Shown piece by piece: positions 6,551 through 14,755 of a DNA stretch of 25,931 nucleotides. The DNA comes from a virus: IMG/VR virus record IMGVR_UViG_3300009790_000056, positions 1 through 25,931 of that record; one strand, written 5' to 3'. Each line of letters opens with the position of its first letter. Within the stretch, counting starts at the first letter, position 1. The notes under the pieces were generated by a model that saw nothing but the letters and a program-made list of their open reading frames with translations, did not search any database and was not told where the DNA came from. Both the position numbers and the translations under genes were made by a program.

Positions 6551-7306
6551 TTATAAAGCTATACTCATTGCTATTGCAAACCCAGCTGAAACTTCTCCAG
6601 CTGGTCCTTGAGCGCCAGTTGCTCCCGTTGCTCCAGTAGGACCTTGAGCGCCAGTTGCTCCCGTTGCTCCAGTAGCGCCAGTTGCTCCAGTAGCTCCCGT
6701 TGGTATTCCTAATGTTAGACTTAATGTATCTCCACTAACAGAAGCAGACCCAGTTGCACTAGCACCAACGGACAAAGTATTAGCTGTGACATTACAAGTT
6801 GTTACACCCTTACTTAACAAAGTTAAATCTGTACCACCTGCATTATAACCAATAACCTTATTAGCATTATCAGAGGTTGTATCGTTGTATGGTACAGTTA
6901 GGCTTGGTGCTGTTGACCCTGTAACAAATTCAGGTAATTGTAATGTTCTATCAATTTTTTCTTCAAACTGTTGCAACACCATAATAGTAGTATCAAAATC
7001 TGTTTCTAATGATGCAGCTGTAAAGGAAGCTCCTGTAGAATAAACACTTTCTCTTGATAAAGGTTTGTTAGCGAGGATAGTTAGTTTTTGTCCTGAACTT
7101 GGAGCTGAAGAATAATTAACTGTTCCTGTTCCGTCAGTTGCTATAGTTACTGTATAATGTACCGAGAGAGTTTGAGTTGTTTCGCCAAGAATTACTTTCA
7201 GTTCTGAATCAGCATTGATCTGAAAACTAAACGCAAAAGCAGTTTGGCTACCATTGGTTGTATATTGAACCCTGCGGTTTGTATCGTTAATGTTAAATGT
7301 TGCCAT
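6551..7306 (-). CDS. T7-type tail fibre with collagen-like stalk (251 aa)
   Basis: Residues 1-150 match the N-terminal tail-attachment domain of T7 gp17-type fibres: NDTNRRVQYTTNGSQTAFAFSF, then a turn with LTILANKPLSRES and a helical stretch VLQQFEEKIDRTLQLPEF. This domain docks the fibre to the tubular tail. About residues 200-238 are a collagen-like stalk of twelve Gly-X-Y triplets, mostly GAT with GAQ, GPT, GPA and GEV. Only about 12 residues follow (SAGFAIAMSIAL), so the protein has no receptor-binding head of its own. The 251-aa length is far below the roughly 550 aa of T7 gp17. Receptor binding is probably done by the separate adhesin-like genes just downstream. Confidence 0.8.
   Translation of the reverse strand: MATFNINDTNRRVQYTTNGSQTAFAFSFQINADSELKVILGETTQTLSVHYTVTIATDGTGTVNYSSAPSSGQKLTILANKPLSRESVYSTGASFTAASLETDFDTTIMVLQQFEEKIDRTLQLPEFVTGSTAPSLTVPYNDTTSDNANKVIGYNAGGTDLTLLSKGVTTCNVTANTLSVGASATGSASVSGDTLSLTLGIPTGATGATGATGATGATGAQGPTGATGATGAQGPAGEVSAGFAIAMSIAL
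6606..6675 (-). repeat. Tandem DNA repeat encoding the collagen-like stalk
   Basis: A 34-base segment beginning CCTTGAGCGCCAGTTGC (plus strand) occurs at 6606-6639 and again, identical, at 6642-6675, giving a 36-base period (12 codons, four Gly-X-Y triplets). A related partial copy continues to about 6703. The identity at the DNA level, including third codon positions, suggests recent duplication or slippage. In-frame gain or loss of copies would lengthen or shorten the fibre stalk without disrupting the gene. Confidence 0.85.
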
Positions 7307-7333
7307 GTAATTCTCGCTTATAATATTTATACA

Positions 7334-10174
7334 CTATTCTCGCCCTAAATAAAAGTTTAATTTCTGTGTTTCACTATCAGTTCCTTCATACAATTTTTCT
7401 TTTGCAGCCTTTCTTTTGTTGGTTACAATGGTATTTAAAAGGTCAAATTTTTCTTCTGGGTCAATAATTTCAAAATATCTTTTTCCTAATTTACCTTTAC
7501 CACTTATGGTATCTTCTAATTTAGGTATTAAAGAAGTATTAATATTGTAGTTAGGTTCACCATAAATCTTACCCCTATCATCAACTTCATTTATTAATCC
7601 AACATATGTATTATACAAAGGTGCTGACAATTCAACTCGTTCTTTACCTGATAAAAATACACTTGGGTGTTTTGAAAAAGCTCTACCTGTTTTATTTGCT
7701 AAATTTATTAATTCCAACTCCAATGGTGTTTCTTGTCTACTCATAGTTCTTTTAATAGGGTTAAAATATTCATCCCATCTACCCTCTGTCTGTGTTAATT
7801 CCTCACCCCAAAAATTTAATTTAGGGGATAGATCACTACTAAAACGAGGGTTTCTTGATTTAGCTCTTTGTAAAGCAATATAATAACCTCTCATCCAAGA
7901 AGGTAATTCTCGTATTTGTTGTAAGTCATCTAATTTATAAGTTTCACTTAATTGAGGATCACCTACTCGTTCTAGTGTGGCGGTAAAAGAAGAACTACTT
8001 ACAGGAAAAACATCTGTGTATTCATTTAAATAATCAAATACCATACCTGAAGCTGGTCCACCTACTCTACCAACTGTACTTGCTACATCACCACCTTTTT
8101 GACCTAAAAATTTAAATAGTGTTTCTGCACTTCTTTTTGGGTCACTTGAGAAATCTGAAAATAATCTTGAAATTTCTGAAACACCTTGAAGGAAAGGAAG
8201 TTGTCCAGCATAAGAAGTTATACTTGTCGTTAATGAATTTACTAAACCTTGAATTACACTTGGGTCTGATTCATTTTGCATATAATAAGCTAAATCAGCT
8301 GACATAGCTAATATACCAGATATAGGATCAAAGCGAGAAAAACTTGTCCATTCATAACTACCATCATCTTGTTTTACACCAATACTATATTGAGGTATTC
8401 CTGCACCTTGCCAATATTTTTTTGCACCTTTTGCTGAAGGACCAGCACCTGTAATTCTAATGTCATCACCAAAGAAACCAGAAGAAGCTGCAACCATTGT
8501 AGCTGCTATTGAATTACCTACTAATAATTTTCCAACTAATTGGTCAAATTCTCTGCCTGAAGCATTTTTTAATTGTACATAAAATTTAGGATTAGCTGCG
8601 TTTAAAGTTGACCCTAATGCTTCTTTAATTACATTTGTTGGAGTTCTAACAAAAGGGATTATATATCTCATAAACGGACTTATTTCCATTAATTTTTTAA
8701 CACCTATTTCAGGAATTGAATTACCTAATTCTTGTTGAAAGGTCATTTGTTTTGAAAATTGTTTAGCTCCCTCTATAGTGCCTTCTGATGGATTTTCCAT
8801 AGCATCCACAAAAGTTTCAACAAATTGATCTATTGCATCTTGTGATGTAGAACCATCAGCTTTTCTTGTAATTTGATAAGCCTTCATTGCATCTTTATAT
8901 GCTTCTTTATAAATAAATCTCTTTCTTGATATGACTTTATAATACTCATCACCAGCTGCTAAAAACCTTCCTGGCAAACTATTATAAGAACCTATGACAC
9001 TTAATGCTCCTCCTGTAACATCACCTTCTTTAAATTGTTTCATTATGTCTGATAAATTTCTATGTTTACCAATAGCATTTAAATTTTCTAATTCAGTTTT
9101 TGTTAATAAATCTGGAGCTTGTCCATCAAGAAAAGTTTTACTCATAAGTGTTAGAGCATCTAATTGCGATGCGAATCCACCAACTAATTCAGCAGCAGCC
9201 TCACCCACAAAAACTCTATCAAATTCATCAAACTCTTGACCAGCTAATTTTTTTGTGCCTGTTCTAACTGTACCAACTAATCCAGCTACACCTGTATCTG
9301 CTAGAGTTTTAAATTGAAAAGCAAGGTTAGATGCAAAATTAACCATATGTGTAACAGGTGATGATAATAGAGCATTAATATATATTTCCTGTAAGACATC
9401 ATTGGCTTTTGCAAATGGTCCTTTCTGTTCAATAAATCTACTTTTTTTATTTGTAGGTATTGCTAAAAAGGTTTTAGCTCGTTGTTTAATCATTGGTATG
9501 TTATCACTTTGTCTTGGTATTTCTTGAAATACTACATTCTCAATAACTTCTTTACCAAACGGATCACGCAATCCTCTTGCCATTTCTGATTTTACAGCCT
9601 TAATATTAAGTCCAACATTTTTATTTATAGATGATAAAAATTGAATTTCTTCATCAAGGTCTTTAATTTCTTTAATTGATGTGTTTGGCAGTTCTCTTAT
9701 TTTTTTATAATTCTTTTCAATCTTTCTTAAATTTTTATGAACAACCAACATACCAGCAAAAAGATTTTCTGCTTTAGTTAGTTCTCCTGGTTTTAATTTT
9801 AATAAAGTTCTAATGGTATTTACTTCCCCTAACTCTCTAGCATACTGTATCATATCACTTGTTTTTATTTTTCCTCTTTTAAGGAAGTTGAACAAGTCAG
9901 TATTTTTGTTTTTAATAGCATTAAGATACGAACCAACTGTATCTGTCGGTATGTCCATAGCATCAAGATTCTGTAAAACTTGTCGCCCATCTATTGTTGT
10001 ATCTTCTGCAAAAATTTTATTAAATGCTTCTGACATAGCATCAGCTTCAGCTTTAGTGGTTTTTTGTATTATTAATTTACCCTCTTGTTCTACAACATCT
10101 CTATCGTCAGGAATGTCTTTTCCATACACTCTCTTTTCAGCAGCTTCAAATATTTTTTTAATTTTCTTAACCAT
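7334..10174 (-). CDS. Large internal virion / ejection-type protein (946 aa)
   Basis: The basic N-terminus (MVKKIKKIFEAAEKR) is followed by a long helical region. Around residues 263-282 lies a motif YINALLSSPVTHMVNF, a pattern typical of large phage virion polyproteins, and about 300 there is a Gly/Ala-rich hydrophobic stretch. Around 500-518 is a second such pattern, FMRYIIPFVRTPTNVIKEA, followed by AATMVAASSGFFGDD, a likely membrane-interacting helix. The C-terminal 300 residues are charged and helical. The position after the tail tube genes and before the tail fibre matches T7 gp16, the protein that forms part of the DNA ejection conduit. I see no lytic transglycosylase motif, unlike T7 gp16. 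Cell-envelope penetration is inferred from context and size. Confidence 0.68.
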   Translation of the reverse strand: MVKKIKKIFEAAEKRVYGKDIPDDRDVVEQEGKLIIQKTTKAEADAMSEAFNKIFAEDTTIDGRQVLQNLDAMDIPTDTVGSYLNAIKNKNTDLFNFLKRGKIKTSDMIQYARELGEVNTIRTLLKLKPGELTKAENLFAGMLVVHKNLRKIEKNYKKIRELPNTSIKEIKDLDEEIQFLSSINKNVGLNIKAVKSEMARGLRDPFGKEVIENVVFQEIPRQSDNIPMIKQRAKTFLAIPTNKKSRFIEQKGPFAKANDVLQEIYINALLSSPVTHMVNFASNLAFQFKTLADTGVAGLVGTVRTGTKKLAGQEFDEFDRVFVGEAAAELVGGFASQLDALTLMSKTFLDGQAPDLLTKTELENLNAIGKHRNLSDIMKQFKEGDVTGGALSVIGSYNSLPGRFLAAGDEYYKVISRKRFIYKEAYKDAMKAYQITRKADGSTSQDAIDQFVETFVDAMENPSEGTIEGAKQFSKQMTFQQELGNSIPEIGVKKLMEISPFMRYIIPFVRTPTNVIKEALGSTLNAANPKFYVQLKNASGREFDQLVGKLLVGNSIAATMVAASSGFFGDDIRITGAGPSAKGAKKYWQGAGIPQYSIGVKQDDGSYEWTSFSRFDPISGILAMSADLAYYMQNESDPSVIQGLVNSLTTSITSYAGQLPFLQGVSEISRLFSDFSSDPKRSAETLFKFLGQKGGDVASTVGRVGGPASGMVFDYLNEYTDVFPVSSSSFTATLERVGDPQLSETYKLDDLQQIRELPSWMRGYYIALQRAKSRNPRFSSDLSPKLNFWGEELTQTEGRWDEYFNPIKRTMSRQETPLELELINLANKTGRAFSKHPSVFLSGKERVELSAPLYNTYVGLINEVDDRGKIYGEPNYNINTSLIPKLEDTISGKGKLGKRYFEIIDPEEKFDLLNTIVTNKRKAAKEKLYEGTDSETQKLNFYLGRE

Positions 10175-12378
10175 TACTCATTCTCCTGACCAATGACAAG
10201 TGGTGTTGCACTAAACATCGCCATTCCTTTTTTAACTTTTTCTTTTAGCTGTGGTGTAAGTTCTATGCTAAATCTTTTCTTTGGTCGTGTACCAAACTCT
10301 CCTTCGGCTTGAGAATAAAGACTTGGTATATTTATTTCTTTGTCTTTTTGTATAGCATTTTTATCTAACTTCTTAACAATCTTCTCTGCATTCTTTGGAA
10401 TAATCTGATTATAAAATTTTACTAAACCTTTATTATTAAATCTATCTCCTTGAACCATACCAGAAGAAATAGATACAAAATCATAACCTTCATCAACTGC
10501 TTTAGATAATATTCTTTTTAGAGTTAACTGTGTCCATTTATTGGTGTCTGTTATGAATGGTGCTTTTTCAACTTTATTTGTCGCATCAACACCTAAATCA
10601 GATAAGACTTTTAATTTTTCATCTATTGTTGCTACCTCTCCTTTTTTATTTTTAATTCCTTTATCATATAGAAAAAATTCGTATAACTCTTTGTTTTGAG
10701 CAGTTACTTCTGGTTCATCTAACCTTCTGGTTTTTTTAAACCAATCAAAATAATTATGTGGTCTTACACCTTTACCTTCATATTGTAATTTTCTATCAAT
10801 AGTAAATTCATTTAATACTTTAGGAACTGCAATTTCATCATCTGCATACATATTAAATAATTCAATATTATAATTACCTTTTCTAAAACTTTGACCCCAA
10901 TCAGATTGAATCTCCTCTATATAAAATACTTTCTTACCATCGCTTGTTGTTCTATCTTTTGTTCTAAAATGAGTAATAACATTTGATTCATCAAAATGAC
11001 TTTCGTCAAATTGCACTTTAGGATCATCATATTTAATTAAAAACTCTCGGTAATTATCTCCGCCTGGTTCTGTGTATTCTCCAAACCTTGTACCTTCTCC
11101 AGGCATCATATCTCCTTCCATTATATCTTCTCTTGCTCTTATTACCGCTTCGTTTAGTGAATATGGAACATCTCTAACATCATAAGCAATAGAGTTTCGG
11201 AAATTACTGCTCTCTGCTTCTGACCTAAATATAGAATACCCTACATCATCATTTCCTGTAATTGTATATCCTGTTTCTGAGTCAACATATTTCATAATAG
11301 GATTATCGTCATATCTTTCTTTAGCTATCTTCATTGCATCATCTATGTCATCTGCGTGTTCTAAAATCTCATCTGCTTCGTTTTGTAAATACTCAGGTCC
11401 ATAAGCATCTTCTGCGGACATTACTGTTTCATTTTCGTTAAATCTTGTTGTTATTTCATCTAATACATCATCGCCACCACCAGACAACTCTACCTCATCT
11501 AATTCTATTTTGTTTGCATTGATCTGATCCTGTAGTTCTTGTTTAGTAATCTTACCTTTATTAAGAACATCATCAAGTCCTAGCCATTCTATTTCATCAG
11601 GCTTTACTCCAGCTTTAAGTAATTGTTGGCGATACTGTTGTCCTGTGCCTTTATTTTGTTTTAACTGATTGGTTACTTCTTCTGCTTTAGAGTAAAAGTT
11701 AAGGCGGTCTGTTTTTGGTTTAAGGTTTACAACTTTACCTTCTGTAGGAGCTAGTTTAGATAAACCTTTGTCTACCATCTTACCCATTTCACCTACACCC
11801 ATGCTAGACATGGTCATTGAACCTTGGTTTTCATCTACTCTTTTTTGTGCAGCTTCTCCCACTTGTTCTAACTTTTTCTTCGTACCTTTTATTATTTGTG
11901 GAGCTTTAGCTACACCTACACCAACAGGACCAGCAACATCAAAAAACTCACCGAGAGAAAACCCAGCTTTTGCATCCTCTTTCATTTCTGGTGAATATGT
12001 TTCTAAACTATCAACAGTTTTATCCCATAACTCTTTATAAAATTCTGAACCAGGTATTATACCACCTTTAGAAAATTCACTAAAACCTTTAGAAAAAGCA
12101 TCTAATTTTTTACCATCTTCTGCTGACACAGCATCCTTAATACCATTTATTAATCCGACTAAATCAGTAGGTAATCCTGCGGTTGCACCTAATACTCCTG
12201 CACCTGTGCCTACAACCGCAGCTCCTACTCTTTGTAAACCTTGTCCAACACTTTCTAATGTTGACATCTCTTCTTTTATTCTAGCAACAGGAATCCCTTG
12301 CTCATTTAAGACAAGCTCATAATCAATTCCTAATTCATCATACTCACTTCTTTTTGATAATTCTTCCATTACATCCAT
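10174..12378 (-). CDS. Internal virion / ejection-type protein with polyvalent-protein motif (734 aa)
   Basis: The N-terminal part has a Gly/Ala-rich hydrophobic stretch (about 46-78, GAAVVGTGAGVLGATAG), a possible membrane-active helix, followed by a Lys/Glu-rich region. The C-terminal half holds two motifs that recur in very large phage virion polyproteins: FYIEEIQSDWGQSFRKG (about 485-500) and WTQLTLKRILSKAVDEGYD (about 615-633), the latter followed by VSISSGMVQGDRF. These belong to the 'large polyvalent protein-associated' domain group, whose biochemical role is uncertain. It is coupled by TAATG to the 946-aa gene and is 3 bases from the 587-aa gene, in the position of T7 gp15. A role as injected virion protein is inferred. 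Confidence 0.66.
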   Translation of the reverse strand: MDVMEELSKRSEYDELGIDYELVLNEQGIPVARIKEEMSTLESVGQGLQRVGAAVVGTGAGVLGATAGLPTDLVGLINGIKDAVSAEDGKKLDAFSKGFSEFSKGGIIPGSEFYKELWDKTVDSLETYSPEMKEDAKAGFSLGEFFDVAGPVGVGVAKAPQIIKGTKKKLEQVGEAAQKRVDENQGSMTMSSMGVGEMGKMVDKGLSKLAPTEGKVVNLKPKTDRLNFYSKAEEVTNQLKQNKGTGQQYRQQLLKAGVKPDEIEWLGLDDVLNKGKITKQELQDQINANKIELDEVELSGGGDDVLDEITTRFNENETVMSAEDAYGPEYLQNEADEILEHADDIDDAMKIAKERYDDNPIMKYVDSETGYTITGNDDVGYSIFRSEAESSNFRNSIAYDVRDVPYSLNEAVIRAREDIMEGDMMPGEGTRFGEYTEPGGDNYREFLIKYDDPKVQFDESHFDESNVITHFRTKDRTTSDGKKVFYIEEIQSDWGQSFRKGNYNIELFNMYADDEIAVPKVLNEFTIDRKLQYEGKGVRPHNYFDWFKKTRRLDEPEVTAQNKELYEFFLYDKGIKNKKGEVATIDEKLKVLSDLGVDATNKVEKAPFITDTNKWTQLTLKRILSKAVDEGYDFVSISSGMVQGDRFNNKGLVKFYNQIIPKNAEKIVKKLDKNAIQKDKEINIPSLYSQAEGEFGTRPKKRFSIELTPQLKEKVKKGMAMFSATPLVIGQENE

Positions 12379-12380
12379 AG

Positions 12381-14144
12381 TTATTTACCTTCTCTTATTT
12401 TAATTAAGTTATCTAATTGTGTTTGCATCCTTTGTATATTAGTTAACCTTTTACCATACCTTTTTTTTACATTATCAAAACTGCTGTCTCGAACTTCTTG
12501 TTTAATTATTTTTGTTAAGAATGTTATAGCTTCGTCTATATCAATAGTTTGTTTAGGATTATCTGGTTGTCCACCATATTTAAAATATGCAACTTTATTA
12601 AGTATGTTTTGTTTATCCGCAACAAGTTCTTTAAAAGCCTCATCTTGTAAAGCTGTAATTAAAGATTTTTCTTTTTTATCAAGGTTGGCTTTAACATCAT
12701 AATATTCACCTTTTTTTTTAGCTGCTAAATACTCTTGAAAAACATCATCAATAATCTGACTAGCTATCTGTCTATCGTTCTTTTCGTCTTTATTAAAACC
12801 TTCAACAGAAACATCAAGTTTGTATTTAGTTTTAAATATTTGAGTTTGTTTAGTAAAAAGATTATCGTTATTCTGTTGTATTTTTTTTGATAAGTCTTGA
12901 AAAATGCTATCTTTTATATTTTCTCTATTATCAAGTAAATCTGCTGAAATAAGACTACCATTATTACCTTTTTCTATTAAATTGTTTTCTATATCAATTT
13001 GTTCTTGAGTTTGTATTAATGGTGCAAAACTTGAACCTCTTTTATCTAACTCTGTTTTTTTTTCGTTTTGTATCTTTAGTGGTAATAAAGGGAAAATTTT
13101 TTCTGCAAGTTCATAATTGTCAGATACTATAGCATCATCAAACCTTTTAGAATTAATTTTATCTTGACTCTCAATATTTTCTACTTGTCTTTTCTTTGCA
13201 TTAGATATTTTTTTATCTTCATCCATTAAATATTGTTCTAATTCTTTTTTTTCTTCTGGTTTTAAAAAGTTATAAATCGCATCTATATTTTTATTACCTG
13301 TTCTACCATTAATAATTAAAGCCTCTGCATCGTCACTTGCTTTGTCGTTTATAAGAGCTTCTTGAGCAGCTGCATAATATAATGTTTGCACAAAATCTTT
13401 TCTATAATCTTTAAGACTTCCTTCTAATGTAGAACGACTAACATTTAAAATTTGAGCAGCATCAGATAAATCTCTATTATGTTTAACATATAAATCATTG
13501 ATACTACCTCCAGCATCTACAATAGCAGTTATTTCTTTTGGCAGTTTATCTAAACCAACTTGAAACATTTCTGTAAATTTTCTTTTATCATTTTCTAAAT
13601 CTTGTTTTGCAATTTCTTTATAGTAATCTTTTAAATAACCATTAGCTGTGACACTTAATGATGCTTTTAATTTTGTATTAACTTCAGGAAAGTTTTTTGT
13701 CAAAGATGTAAAACCAAGAATTGTTGCATCTAATTGATCGCCATACTCTTCAGGTGATATTCTGTTAGCTTTAGCTTGTATATCTAACTCGGTAAACGAT
13801 TTTACTGCTTGAGTTTCTACATCTAAAACTAAACCTTCAAGGGCAGCACTTCTCGCAAACTTACCTTTTGTACCATATCCATAACCTTTAAAAACATCTT
13901 CTCCAGTTTGATTTGCTTTTTTTATTTGTTCAAGAGTAATTGGATTGGTAGCTCCATATAATGCACCCTCTTCCTGAACTCTCGTTTCCATCTCCTTAAA
14001 AAAGAAATTGGTCATTTGATTTAGATTTTTTGACAAAGCGGACATTCCAGATTGTGCCTGGTTATATACACCCATTTCTGCCTCTGACGATGGAGAGTAG
14101 CGAGGACCTAGAAATTGTCTTTGATATGTTCTTCTTGTTGCCAT
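12381..14144 (-). CDS. Internal virion protein (587 aa), helical
   Basis: The protein begins MATRRTYQRQFLGPRYSPSS and is strongly helical, with Lys, Glu, Asp, Gln and Asn making up most of the sequence after residue 130. Long charged stretches with heptad-like spacing (about 270-345 and 390-560) suggest extended coiled coils. No enzymatic motif or membrane segment is visible. It follows the gp14-like protein with a TAATG overlap and precedes two larger ejection-type proteins, the place where podoviruses encode internal core proteins. I infer an internal virion protein that forms a helical part of the ejection apparatus; sequence alone cannot identify the T7 counterpart (gp14, gp15 or neither). 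Confidence 0.62.
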   Translation of the reverse strand: MATRRTYQRQFLGPRYSPSSEAEMGVYNQAQSGMSALSKNLNQMTNFFFKEMETRVQEEGALYGATNPITLEQIKKANQTGEDVFKGYGYGTKGKFARSAALEGLVLDVETQAVKSFTELDIQAKANRISPEEYGDQLDATILGFTSLTKNFPEVNTKLKASLSVTANGYLKDYYKEIAKQDLENDKRKFTEMFQVGLDKLPKEITAIVDAGGSINDLYVKHNRDLSDAAQILNVSRSTLEGSLKDYRKDFVQTLYYAAAQEALINDKASDDAEALIINGRTGNKNIDAIYNFLKPEEKKELEQYLMDEDKKISNAKKRQVENIESQDKINSKRFDDAIVSDNYELAEKIFPLLPLKIQNEKKTELDKRGSSFAPLIQTQEQIDIENNLIEKGNNGSLISADLLDNRENIKDSIFQDLSKKIQQNNDNLFTKQTQIFKTKYKLDVSVEGFNKDEKNDRQIASQIIDDVFQEYLAAKKKGEYYDVKANLDKKEKSLITALQDEAFKELVADKQNILNKVAYFKYGGQPDNPKQTIDIDEAITFLTKIIKQEVRDSSFDNVKKRYGKRLTNIQRMQTQLDNLIKIREGK

Positions 14145-14755
14145 TATAATGCTACTCCTGGAGTACCACCAAAAGCCGATCCAAATCTAACATACCCAGG
14201 TACATTTGTTGTTCCAGCTGCACTTATGCCTTGGAAAGCACTAGCTGAATATCCTGTTGATGCACCAGAACTTAATCCACTAAACGCACCAGATAAACCT
14301 GTTTGAATAACTGCCATAGTTAAACCGCTTAATGCCTGACTTCTAGCTTGAGCTTTTGCCATCTGTCCTCTGTACTCTAAATAACGAGCTTCCCTATCCG
14401 CTTTTTCTACAGCTAGTAAAGCCTCTTCTTCCTGAATATTTACATCTAAAGCAGCTGGTCTAAGAATCTGTTGTTTACTTACAGTATCAACAGAACCAAC
14501 AAAAGGATTTACTGCACTTGCATAACCACCAGCTATGTTACTAGCTAAAGCTACCTTTGCTCGTCTTAATATTTCGTTAGCTTTTTCTTTAGCACTTACC
14601 GCTTCTATTCTACCTTCTAATCGTCTGTTTCTAGCTTGAGCTTCGTAGGCTTGTTGTTGAATCTTACCACCAGCAATAGTTGCTTGGTATTGTCGGTAAG
14701 ACATAAATAAACCTGCACCTGCAAATACTGCTGATATTGCTGTTGCTGCTGTCAT
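14144..14755 (-). CDS. T7 gp14-like internal virion protein (203 aa)
   Basis: The protein has an N-terminal hydrophobic helix (residues about 3-20, AATAISAVFAGAGLFMSY), then a long Ala/Glu/Arg/Gln-rich helical region (30-145), and a Gly/Ser/Ala-rich C-terminus with a second hydrophobic stretch (LTMAVIQTGLSGAFSG, about 145-165). This size and order of parts fit the gp14-type ejection proteins that sit in the host outer membrane after infection. It overlaps the tail tubular protein B stop by 4 bases (ATGA) and is itself followed by a TAATG junction. Its Ala-rich, lipid-friendly helices support a membrane role; homology to gp14 is judged from pattern and position only. Confidence 0.68.
   Translation of the reverse strand: MTAATAISAVFAGAGLFMSYRQYQATIAGGKIQQQAYEAQARNRRLEGRIEAVSAKEKANEILRRAKVALASNIAGGYASAVNPFVGSVDTVSKQQILRPAALDVNIQEEEALLAVEKADREARYLEYRGQMAKAQARSQALSGLTMAVIQTGLSGAFSGLSSGASTGYSASAFQGISAAGTTNVPGYVRFGSAFGGTPGVAL

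Noticed and set aside
6606-6675. Repeat array resembling CRISPR repeats
   Set aside because: The repeats are 34 bases with only a 2-base gap, in-frame, and encode Gly-X-Y triplets; there are no unique spacers.
7307-7333. Promoter between the 946-aa gene and the tail fibre gene
   Set aside because: The gap has TATAAA- and TATTAT-like text and a repeated GCGAGAAT, but it is only 27 bases, strongly AT-rich, and no -35 is visible; not enough to call.
9813-10196. 127-aa plus-strand open frame
   Set aside because: It lies entirely on the opposite strand of the 946-aa gene and has hydrophobic, low-complexity text with no ribosome-binding site or family pattern; a shadow frame.
14115-14306. 63-aa plus-strand frame at the 587-aa/203-aa junction
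   Set aside because: Antisense to two well-supported genes and proline/alanine-rich with no motif; shadow frame.
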